NCBI GenBank assembly: GCA_903888485.1
Contig: CAISTS010000088.1
Location: 21,836 to 85,835, forward strand
Source of the DNA: an uncultured bacterium
GTDB lineage: Bacteria; Pseudomonadota; Alphaproteobacteria; Rhodospirillales; Rhodospirillaceae
Direction of reading: 5' to 3'
DNA: 64,000 bases
Below the pieces are notes generated by a model that worked only from the letters and a program-made list of their open reading frames with translations, was not told where the DNA came from and ran no database searches. The stretch's first letter is position 1, and each line of letters begins with the position of its first letter. This document shows positions 7,857 through 19,800 of the stretch, piece by piece. Position numbers and translations under genes: made by a program.

Positions 7857-10800
7857 AGGCAAGCTGCGTGGTGGTCATGGTGCCGAGCTGCACCGACGTG
7901 AAGGCGGCGATCTGGGCGCCGTTCAGCGCCGCGAGGTCGGTAGTCTCGAAGAACTGAATCTGCGTGGTCGTGAATATCGGGATATCGCCGGTTTCGATGC
8001 CGGTCATATGATTGGGCGTCAGGTCGACGATGTTGTCGGTGCTGAGGGCAACGATCTGCGTTGCCGTCAGCGCGCCGATTTGGGTCGATGTGAAGCCGCC
8101 CAGCTGGACCGAGGTCATGGCCGCGATATCGAGCGTATTGAGGCTTGAGACCTGCGGCGAAGACAGCGCGGTGATCTGGGTCGCGGAGAGGCCCGAGAAC
8201 TGCGCGACCGACATGACGGCCAGATCCGTAGTCTCGAGGCCCTGGATCTGCGTGCTGGTGAGCGTCGAGAGCTGGAAGGACGTCAGCGCCTGGAAGTGCG
8301 TGCTGTCGAGCCCGCCCAGCTGCGCCGGCGTCATGGCATCGAGCTGCGTGTCGGCCAGCGCGGCGATGGTCGTGGTGGTGAAGGCGTTGAGCTGCGTTGT
8401 CGAGAGCAGTCCAATGGCCGTCGAGATGATGCCGCTAAGCTGTTCGGCCGTCAGCAAGGCCAAGGCGCCCGTCGGCAGGGCAGTGACTTGGGTCGTGTTC
8501 ATGCCGTTCAGCTGCGCCGAGCTGAAGCCCGCGAAGGGTGCTGCGTCGATGCTGGAGAGCTGCGCGGCGGTCAGGCCGTCGATCTGGGTGTCGGCGAGCA
8601 CGCCAATGATGCTGGTCGAGAGCGCGTTAAGTTGAACCGCCAGGAGCGCGCCGACCTGGACCGAAATCAGGCCGCCGACCTGCGCCGTCGTCAGGGCCGC
8701 CATGTTGCCTGGCTGGAGCGACTTGACCTGTGTGGTGCTGAGGGCGCCGAGCTGGGCAGCGGACAGGCCGCTGAACTGCGCAGCCGTGAGGGCGTCGATC
8801 TGCAGGACGTTGAAGGCCTTCACCTGCGTCGTGGTCATGCCGGTGACCTGCGCCGACGTGAAGCCGCTGAAGGGCCCGGTATCGATGTTGGCGATCTGGG
8901 TGACGGTCATGCCGTCGATCTGGGCATCGGTGAGCGAGGCGATGTTGGTGGTCGACAGCGCATTGAGCTGCATCGACGTGAGCGCGCCGACCTGCGTCTG
9001 CGTCATGCCCGAGAGCTGCTCGGTCGTCATCACATCGAGGCTGCCGGCCGCCAGCGCCTTGATCTGCGTGACTGACAGCGCGCCGATCTGCGTCGATGAT
9101 AGGCCCGAGAACTGAGCGCCGGACAGGCCGTCGAGCTGGAAGGTCGATAAGCCCTTCACCTGCGTCGTGGTCATGCCCGTCAGCTGCGCCGAGCTGAAGC
9201 CGCTGAAGGGGAACAGGTCGAGAGCGCCGATCTGCGCCGAGGTGAAGCCATCGATCTGGGCATCGCTGAGCTGAGCGATGAGCGCCGGCGACAGTGCATT
9301 GAGCTGGCTGGCGGCAAGCACGCCGAATTGGGTGGAGACGAGGCCCGCGAGCTGCGCGGTGGTCATTCCCGACACGCCGTCCACCGAGAAGCCCTTCACC
9401 TGGGTCGTACTCAAGGTGTTGAGCTGGTCGCCGGACAAGGCGCCGAAGTGCGCGATGTCGAGGGCATTCACTTGGGTTGAGGTCAGGCCGTCGAGCTGGA
9501 TCGTGCTGAGGGCCGAGATGTTCGTGGTGGTCAGCGCGTTGACTTGCGTGGCGTCGAGCGCACCGAGCTGCAGCGACGTCACGCCGGTGAGCTGGATCGC
9601 GGAGATTGAATCGATGACTGCAGCCGTCAGCGCCTTGACCTGGGTGGTCGTCATGACCCCCACCTGGGCCGACGACAGGCCGCTGAACTGGGCCGTAGTC
9701 ATGTTGGCTATGTTGGTGACCGACAGCGCCTTGATCTGCGTGGTGGTGAACACCGCCAACTGCGTGGATGTCAGGGCGTTGAAGGCATCCACGCCGAGGC
9801 TGGCGAGCTGCGAGGCCGTCAGGCCGCTGGCTTGCGTCTCCGTGAGAGCCGTAACGACTGCGGGCGCAAAGATGCCAAGCTGGGCATTCGACAGCGCCCC
9901 AAGCTGAGTCGAGGTCAGGCCCGCGACCTGCGCGACGGTCAGCACAGCGAGGTCGGCGACCGACAGCGCCTTGATCTGCGTGGTGGCCAGGCTAAAGAGC
10001 TGGGTGTCGGTCATGGCCGCGAAGTGCGTCTCGTCGAGGCCGGCGACCTGGGTGATCGTCATGCCGTCGAGCTGGACCGTGGTGAGAGCGGTGATGTTGG
10101 TGGTGGAGAGCGCATTCACCTGACTCGTCGAGAGCGCGCCCACTTGGGTCGAGGCAAAGCCGGCGAGTTGGGTGTCGGCGAGCACGGTGATGGCATCGAT
10201 GTTGATGGCGGCGATCTGGGTGGTGGCCAGCACGCCGAACTGAGTCGAGTCCATGCCGCTGAGCTGGCCGGCCGTGATCACGCCGAGCTCGAGCAACGAC
10301 AACCCCTTCGCCTGGGTCGTCGTGAAGCCCGTCAGCTGCGTCGAACTGAAACCGGCGAAGGTGTCGGTGTCGAGCCCGCCGATCTGCGTGGCCGAGAGGC
10401 CGTCAATCTGGCCATCGGCCAGGGCAAAGATCGCTTCGGGCGTCACGGCGCTGAGCTGGGTGGTCGACAGCACGCCAAGCTGCGTGGAGGTCAGCCCCGC
10501 CACCTGCAGCGTCGTCAGGGCAGCCAGCGAGTCTGCCGACAGCGCCTTGACTTGGATAGTCGAGAACACGCCAAGCTGCGTGTCTGTGAAAGCCCCGAAA
10601 CGTGTGCTGTCGAGCGCGGCAACCTGCGTCGATGTGATGCCCGAGAGCTGGACCGTCGAGAGCGCCGCGACATTCGTGGTCGTCAGCGCATTGACCTGCG
10701 TGGTGTGCAGCGCGCCCACGGCAGTGGAAGCTAGCCCGGTGAGCTGATCGGCGCTGATGGCTGTCACCACCGGCTCCGACAGCGCCTTGACCTGGGTGAT

Positions 10801-13800
10801 CGTCATGACGCCGAGCTGCGCCGACGAGAAGCCCCCGAACTGCGCGACCGTCAACTGCGCGATATTGGCCGCCGAGATCGACTTGATCTGAGTGGTTGTA
10901 AATGCGGCGAGCTGGGTGGAGGTAAGCGCGTCGAAGGAATCGGCGCCGAGGCTGGCGAGCTGGGTCGCCGAAAGGCCGCTGATTTGGGTTTCCGTAAGCG
11001 TGGCGAGCGCCGTGGCCGAAACCGCCGCGAGCTGCGTCGCCGACAGTGCGGCAAGCTGGGTAGAGATCAGGCCCGCGACCTGCGAGGTGGTGAGATTGCC
11101 GAGGTTCTCGACCGACAGCGCCTTAACTTGCGTTGTCGAGAGGCTGAAGATCTGCTCCGACGTGACGGCGGCGAACCGCGTCGGGTCGAGCGCACCGACC
11201 TGCGTCGCCGTCATGCCGTCGAGCTGTACTGTGGTTATAGCCGTGATGTTGGTTGTCGTCAGGGCATTCACTTGCCCCGTCGTCAGGGCCGCAACCTGGG
11301 TCGAGCCGAAGCCGGCGAGTTGCGTATCGGTTATCGCAGTGATCGCTGCGAGACCGATTGCCGAGACTTGGGTCGTGGCCAGTGCGCCGAGGTGGGTCGA
11401 GTCCAAGCCGCTGATCTGACCGGGCGTCAGCGCGTCCATTTCGGTGAGCGACAGACCCTTGACCTGCGTCGTCGTGAAGCCGGTGAACTGCGTCGAGCTG
11501 AACCCCGCGAAAGTGTCGGCGTCGATGCCGCCGATCTGTGCCGCGGACAAGCCGTCGATCTGGGCATCGGCGAGCGCGTCGATCACGGCCGGCGTCACGG
11601 CGCTGAGTTGGGACGTGGACAGCGCGCCAAGCTGGGTGGACGTGAGGCCAGCGACCTGCAAGGTCGTCAGAGCCGCGAGAGAGCCGAGGGACAGCGCTTT
11701 GACCTGCGTGGTCGAGAACACCGCAAGTTGGGTATCGCTGAAGGCACCGAAGCGCGTGTTGTCGAGGGCGGCCACCTGCGTCGAGGTGATGCCCGACATC
11801 TGCAGTGTCGAGAGCGTGCCGATGTTGGTGGTAGTGAGCGCATTGACTTGCGTCGCCTCCAGGGCGCCCACGGACGTCGAAGCAAAACCGCTGAGCTGCT
11901 CAACGGTCATGGCTGTCACCACCGGGTCCGACAGCGCTTTGAGCTGCGTCGTCGTCATGACACCGAGGTGCGCCGACGTGAATCCGCCGAACTGCGCGAC
12001 GCTGAGCGCCGCGATATTGACCGCCGAGATCGACTTGATCTGGGTCGTGGTGAAGGCAGAGATTTGCGTCGAAGTGAGCGCACTGAAGGAGTCGGCGCCG
12101 AGGCTGGCGAGTTGCGTGGCCGACAGGCCGCTGATCTGGGTTTCCGTGAGCGCGCCGACGGCCGCGGCGGACAGCGCCGCGAGCTGCGTGGTCGATAGCG
12201 CCGCAAGCTGAGTTGAGATGAGGCCAGCGACTTGAGTGGTGCTAAGGTTACCGAGGTTATCGACCGAGAGCGCTTTAATTTGCGTCGTCGAGAGACCGTA
12301 AAGCTGCCCGGAGGTGAGCGCACCAAATCGAGTGGGATCGAGTTCGCCCACCTGCGTTGCCGTCATCCCGTCGATCTGCACCGTTATCAGCGACGTGATG
12401 TTGGTCGTCGTCAGGGCGTTGACCTGCCCCGTCGAGAGCGCGCCAATCTGAGTCGAGCCGAAGCCGGCGAGTTGCGTATCGGTGATCGCGGCGATGGCCG
12501 CGAGATTGATCGCGGCAACCTGGGTGGTCGCCAGCGCGCCAAGTTGAGCCGAATCGAAGCCGCTGATCTGACCGGCCGACAGCGCGTCCATCTCCATCAG
12601 CGACAGACCTTTGACCTGAGTTGTCGAGAAACCGGTCAGCTGCGTCGAGTTGAAACCGGCGAAAGTATCGCTGTCGATGCCGCCGATCTGCGCGGCGGAC
12701 AGGCCATCGATCTGCGGATCGGTGAGCGCATCGATCACCGCCGGTGTCACGGCGCTGAGCTGAATGGTCGAAAGCGCGCCAAGCTGAGTGGATGTAAGGC
12801 CGACAACTTGCAGCGTCGTCAGCGCGGCGAGCGAACCCGCGGACAACGCCTTGACCTGGGTGGTGGACAACACGGCAAGCTGCGTATCGCTGAAGGCACC
12901 AAAGCGCGTGTTGTCGAGCGCGGCAACCTGCGTCGAAGTCATCCCAGACAGCTGCAGCGTCGAAAGTGCGCCGACGTTGGTGGTGGTCAGGGCGTTGACC
13001 TGTGTCGCCTCCAGGTTGCCCACGGAGGTCGAACCAAGGCCACTCAACTGCTCGGCGGTCATCGCGGTTACGACCGGCTCCGAGAGTGCCTTGAGCTGCG
13101 TGGTCGTCATGACACCGAGGTGCGCCGACGTGAATCCGCCGAACTGCGCAACGCTGAGCGCCGCGATATTGGCCGCCGAAATCGACTTGATCTGGGTCGT
13201 GGTGAACGCGGAGATCTGCGTCGAAGTGAGGGCACTAAATGAGTCGGCGCCGAGGCTGGCGAGCTGCGTGGCCGACAAGCCGCTGATCTGAGTTTCCGTG
13301 AGTGCGCCGACGGCTGCAGCGGAAAGCGCCGCGAGTTGGGTCGTCGATAGCGCGGCAAGCTGGGTCGAGATGAGACCCGCGACCTGCACCGTGCTGAGGT
13401 TACCGAGGTTATCGGCCGACAGCGCTTTAACTTGTGTCGTCGTGAGGCTGTAAAGCTGCTCGGACGTCAGCGCGCCGAATCTGGTGGGGTCGAGCTCGCC
13501 CACCTGCGTCGCCGTCATGCCGTCGAGCTGCGCCGTCGTGAGCGACGTGATGTTGGTGGTGGTCAGGGCATTCACCTGACCCGTGGTCAACGCGCCGACC
13601 TGGGTCGAGCCGAAGCCGGCAAGCTGCGTGTCCGTGATCGCGGTGATGGCCGCAAGACTGATCGCCGTGATCTGCGTGCTCGCGAGGGCGCCAAGCTGGG
13701 CTGAATCGAAACCGCTGATCTGGCCAGCCGAAAGCGCGTCCATTTCGGTGAGCGACAAGCCTTTGATCTGGGTCGTGGAGAACCCGGTCAACTGTGTCGA

Positions 13801-16800
13801 TTTGAAGCCGGCGAAGGTGTCGCTGTCGATGCCGCCGATCTGCGCGGCGGACAGACCGTCGATCTGGGGATCGGAGAGCGCATCGATCACCGCCGGCGTC
13901 AGAGCGCTCAGCTGGATGGTCGAAAGCGCGCCAAGCTGGGTGGATGTGAGTCCCACAACCTGCAGCGTCGTCAGAACCGCGAGCGAACCCGCCGACAGCG
14001 CCTTGACCTGCGTGGTCGAGAAGCCGCCCAGCTGCACGTCGCTAAAAGCGCCGAAGCGCGTGTTGTCGAGGGCGGCCACCTGCGTCGAGGTGATGCCCGA
14101 CATCTGCAGCGTCGAGAGCGCACCGATGTTGGTGGTCGAGAGCGCGTTGACTTGCGTCGCTTCCAGCGCGCCTACAGAGGTAGAGCCGAGGCCACTCAGT
14201 TGATCGGCAGTCATGGCTGTCACGACCGGCTCGGACAGGGCCTTGAGCTGCGTGGTCGTCATGACGCCAAGATGGGCCGATGTGAATCCGCCGAACTGTG
14301 TGACGGTCAGCCCAGCGATATTGGCAGCCGAGATTGACTTGATCTGGGTCGTGGTGAAGGCGGAAATCTGGGTCGAAGTGAGCGCACTGAAGGAGTCGGC
14401 GCCCAGGCTGGCGAGCTGCGTGGCCGACAGGCCGCTGATCTGGGTCTCGGTGAGCGAACCGACGGCCGCAGCGGAGAGCGCCGCAAGCTGCGTGGTCGTC
14501 AGCGCCGCAAGCTGGGTCGAGATAAACCCAGCGACCTGCACGGTGGTGAGGTTACCGAGGTTATCGACCGACAGTGACTTAACCTGGGTCGTCGAGAGGC
14601 TGTACAGTTGTTCAGAGGTGAGTGCGCCAAATCTAATGGGGTCGAGCTCGCCCACCTGTGTCGCCGTCATGCCGTCGAGCTGCACCGTCGTCAGCGCGGT
14701 GATATTGGTGGTGGTCAGGGCATTCACCTGCCCCGTCGTCAGCGCGCCGACCTGGGTCGAAACGAAGCCGCCGACCTGCGTATCGGTGAACGCGGTAATC
14801 GCCGCGAGACTGATCGCGGCAACCTGCGTACTTGCCAAGGCACCGAGGTGAGTTGAGTCCAGGCCGCTGATCTGACCGGGCGACAGCGCGTCCATCTCGG
14901 TCAGCGACAGCCCCTTGATCTGAGTCGTCGAGAAGCCCGTGAGCTGGGTCGAATTGAACCCAGCGAAGGTATCGCTGTCGATGCCGCCGATCTGCGCGGC
15001 CGAGAGGCCGTCGATCTGGGGATCGGTCAGCGCATCGATCACCGCCGGCGTCACGGCGCTGAGCTGCGCGGTCGAAAGCGCCCCGAGCTGAGTCGAGGTA
15101 AAGCCCACGACCTGCAATGTGGTCAGAGCCGCGAGCGAACCCGCCGACAGCGCCTTGACCTGCGTAGTGGAGAAACCACCCAGCTGCACGTCGCTGAAGG
15201 CGCCGAAGCGCGTGTTGTCGAGGGCGGCGACCTGCGTGGTGGTGATGCCCGACATCTGCAGTGTCGAGAGCGTGCCGATGTTGGTGGTCGAGAGCGCGTT
15301 GACCTGCGCCGTTTCCAACGCGGCCACGGACGTCGAAGCGAAGCCGCTGAGCTGCTCGGCTCTCATGGAGGTCACGACCGGCTCGGACAGCGCCTTGATC
15401 TGCGTGGTCGTCATGACGCCGAGGTGTGCCGACGTGAATCCGCCGAACTGCGCGACGGTCAGCGCGGCGATATTAACCGCCGAGATCGACTTGATCTGCG
15501 TGGTGGTGAAGGCAGATATCTGGGTCGAAGTGAGCGCACTGAAGGAGTCGGCGCCCAGGCTGGCGAGCTGCGTGGCCGATAGGCCGCTGATCTGGGTTTC
15601 GGTCAGCGCGCTGACGGCCGTGCCCGAGAGTGCCGCGAGCTGCGTCGTCGAGAGCGCCGCAAGCTGGGTCGAGATCAGGCCGGCGACTTGATCGGTGCTG
15701 AGATTGCCGAGGTTATCGACCGACAGCGCTTTCACTTGCGTCGTCGAGAGGCTGTAGAACTGTGTCGAGGTGAGCGCGCCGAACCTAATGGAATCGAGAT
15801 CCGCCACCTGCGTCGTCGTCATGCCGTCGAGTTGAACGGTGGTGAGTGCGCCTACATTGGTGGTGGTCAGGGCATTGATCTGGTCGGTGGTGAGCGCGCC
15901 CACCTGGGTCGAGACGAAGCCGGCGAGTTGGGTGTCTGCCAGATTGGTGATGGCGGCGAGGTTGATGGCCGCGATCTGGGTGTTGGCGAGCGCCCCCAAC
16001 TGGGTCGAATCCAAGCCGCTGATCTGGCCGGACGTAAGGGCGCCCATCTCGGTGAGCGATAGGCCCTTGACCTGAGTCGAAGAAAAACCGGTCAGCTGAG
16101 TCGAACTGAAGCCGGCGAAAGTGTCGCTATCGATGCCGGCGATTTGGGTGGCGGTCATGCCGTCGATTTGGGCATCGACCAGCGCCTCGATCACCGTCGG
16201 CGTCACGGCGCTGAGCTGCGTAACCGACAATGCCCCGATTTGGGTCGATGTGAGTCCAACAACTTGCAGCGTCGAGAGCGCTGTAAGCGAGTCTGCCGAC
16301 AGCGCCTTGACCTGATTGTTCGACAGCATGGCGAGCTGGACGTCCGCGAGGGCGCCAAAGCGTGTATTGTCGAGCGCCGCGACCTGCGCCGTGGTGATCC
16401 CCGATACCTGCAGCGTCGTCAGCGCTCCGACGTTGGTCGTCGTCAGCGCATTGATCTGCGTGGTTTCGAGCGCGCCGATGGCTGCCGAGCCGAGACCGCT
16501 GAGCTGCTCGGCGGTCATGGAGGTGACGACCGGCTCCGACAAAGCCTTGAGCTGGGTGCTCGACATCACGCCGAGCTGTGAAGACGTGAAGCCGCTGAAC
16601 TGCACGGTGGTGAGCTGCGCGAGGTTAGCGGCCGACAGCGCTTTCACCTGCGTCGTGGTGAAAGCGGCAATCTGCGTGGATGTCAGCGCGCTGAAGGAGG
16701 CAGCCGCGAGGCTGGCGAGCTGTGTTGCCGAGAGGCCGCTGATCTGCGTTTCGGTCAGCGCGCTCACCGCCGTCGCGCTAATCGCGGCGAGCTGGGTGGT

Positions 16801-19800
16801 CGAGAGCGCCGCAAGCTGGGTGGAGATCAGGCCGGCGACCTGGGTCGTGCTGAGCAGGCCCAGGCTGTCGAGCGAGAGCGCTTTTACTTGCGTCGCCGAG
16901 AGGCTGTAGAGCTGCTCCGAGGTCAGCGCGCCGAAACGGGTGCTATCGAGCTCGGCGACTTGCGTGGCCGTCATGCCGTCCAGCTGGACGGTAGACAGCG
17001 CAGCGATGTTGGTGGTGGACAGGACGTTGATCTGACCGACCGAGAGCGCTGCCACCTGTGACGAAGCAAGGCCCGTCACCTGTGTATCGGCGAGCTCGGC
17101 CAGGGCTGTGATGTTGATGGCATTGATCTGCGTCGTCGCCAACGCCGTCAGGTGTGTGGAATCAAGGCCGCTGAGCTGTCCAGACGTCAGAGCGTCAAGC
17201 TCGCCGGCGGTGAGGCCCTTGATCTGCGTCGAAGTGAAACCCGTGAACTGGGTGGAGGTGAGCCCGACGAAGGTGTCGTCGTCGAGCGCGCCGATCTGGC
17301 TAGAGGTCAGGCCGTCGATCTGCGTATCGGCCAGGGCGCCGATAACGCTCGAGGTTATTGCGCTGAGCTGCGTGCCGCCGAGCGCGCCGATTTGGGTCGT
17401 CAGCAGGCCGGCGACTTGGACCGTGTTGATAACCTCGAAGTTTTCGGCCGCGATCCCTTTGATTTGAGTCGTCGTCAGGCTACCGAGCTGATCGGAGGTA
17501 ATAGCTTCGAAGCGCGTCGCATCCATCTGACCAATGACGGTGGTGGTCAGGGCATCGAGCTGCGTGGACGTAAGCAGCGCGACATTCTCGGTGGTGAGCG
17601 CATTGAACTGCGCGGCGCCCAGCGCCGCCACATGGGTCGAACCCAACCCGCCAAGTTGCACGGCCGTAAGCGCATCGACGACCGCCAGCGACAGCGCCGC
17701 GACCTGGGTGCTGGCGAGCACGGCCAGCTGCGTGTCGGCCAGGCCGCCTAGCTGAACGGTGGTGAGGATCGAAAGGTTGGCGACCGACAGCGATTTGATC
17801 TGGGTGGTGGTGAAAGCGGCAAGCTGGGTCGACGTAAGGCCGGCGAAGGAGTTCTCGCCGATGGCGGTAAGCTGGCTACCGGACAAGCCCGAAAGCTGCG
17901 TGTCGGCCAGGGCCGAAACCACCGTCGTCGTGAAGGCGGTAAGCTGCGTGGTGGTGAGCGCCGCAAGCTGGGTCGATGTCAGGTTACCGACCTGCGTGGT
18001 CTGCATCGCGCCGATGTCGTCGGTGGAGATCGCCCTCAGCTGCGTCGTGCTGAAGCCGGCGAGCTGATCAGACGTGAGCGAGACGAAGGCCGTGGGATCG
18101 ATCTCGCCGATGGTCGTGGTTGACAGGCCGTCGAGCTGGGTGTCGGTGAGTGTGCCGATATTCGCCGAAGACAGGGCATTGAACTGCGCGCCACTCAACG
18201 CTGCCACTTGGGTCGAGACGAAACCCTCAAGCTGCGTGGCTTCCAACGCCGTGATCAGGGTGGACGTCAGCGCCGCGATTTGTGTCGTGCTCAGGGCCTT
18301 GAGCTGTGTGGAATCGACACCCGAGATCTGTTCGGTCGTCAGGACGTCGATGGCGGTGGTGGACAGCCCCTTGATCTGGGTCGAGGTGAAGCCCGTGAGC
18401 TGCGCCGAAGTAAAGCCCGTGAAACTGTCGGCATCGAGCCCGCCCAACTGGGTCGAACTCAGCCCATCGATTTGCGTGTCGGCGAGCGAACCAATGACGG
18501 TCGAGCTGAGAGCGCTGAGCTGTGCGGCGCTGAACGCTCCGATCTGAGTGGTCAAGAGGCCGCTCACCTGCCCCGTCGTCATGACTTCGATATCTTCGGC
18601 CTCGAAGCCCTTGACCTGGGTTGTCGTCATGCCGGCGAGCTGCGTCGAGGTCAGGACTTCGAACTGCGTCGCATCAAGGCCGGCGAGCTGCGTTGCGGAC
18701 AGATTGTCGATCTGCGTGTCGGTGAGCGCGGCAATGTTGGAGGTCGATAGCGCGCCGAGCTGCGTCGCGGCCAGGGCGGCAATCACCGCCGCCGGCAGCA
18801 CTTCCATCTGCGTGGTGGTGATGGCCTCGATGTTGGTGGTCTCGAGGCCCGCAATCTGCGTCGAGGTCATGACGCGCAGCTGCGTCGTGGAGAGCGCCTC
18901 GAAGTGCGTACTGTCGATGCCGCTGAGCTGCGCCGCGGTCAGGCCCTTGAACTGCGTCGTGGAGATCTCTGAGAGCGTGGTGGTCGTGAGCGCATTGAGC
19001 TGCGTTTCAGTGAAGGCGCCGATGCCGGTGGACGTCAAACCGCCGATCTGCGCTGTGCTGATGACTTCCAGGCAATCGTCGTTGATCGCGCTGATCTGTG
19101 TCGTGGTCAGCACACCCAAGTGCGCCGCCGTCAGCCCGCTGAACTGCTCGGTCGTCAACTCACCGATCTGGTCGTCGGTCAGACCTTTGATCTGGGTCGT
19201 ACTTAAGCCGCCCAGTTGGTTCGACGTGAGCGCTCCGAAGTTGGTTGTGGACAGTCCGCCGACTTGCGCCGAGGTCAAGCCGCTGAGCTGGCCCGCCGTC
19301 AAGTTGTCGACGTTGTCGGTAGTGAGCGCGTTCAGCTGAGTCGTCGCCAGCGAAGCGACCTGCGCGGACGTGAGGACGGCTACTTGCGTATCGGCGAGCC
19401 CTTCGATGATGGTCTCGGCCAGCGCCTTGATCTGGGCGCCGGAGAGATAACCGACCGAGGCGGGGGCGAGGTCGAGGATCTGCGTGCTGCTGAGGGCCGC
19501 GATGGCAGTGGTGGTGAAAGCGCGCAGCTGCGTGGTCACGAGGCTCGAAAGCTGCGTGCCGTCGAAATAGGAGAAATTCGTGGAAGACAGACCCGCCGCC
19601 TGCGTGGTCTTCAGTGCATCAAGCTGCGCCGCGGTGATGCCCGCAATATTGGTCGACGTGAGCGCGTTCAGCTGCGCCGTTGTCAGCGCACCGAACTGCC
19701 CCGACGACAACGCGCCGAACTGCGTGTCCTGGAGACTACTGATGTTGGTCGTATTGACCGTCTTTGTCTGCGTCTGCGTCAGGCTGGCAAGCTGCGTGGG

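Noticed and set aside
9213..18428. The 1152-bp tandem units as a CRISPR array, satellite DNA or mobile repeats
   Set aside because: The units are far too long for CRISPR, contain no spacers, are contiguous and coding in one frame throughout, and have no terminal inverted repeats or transposase.
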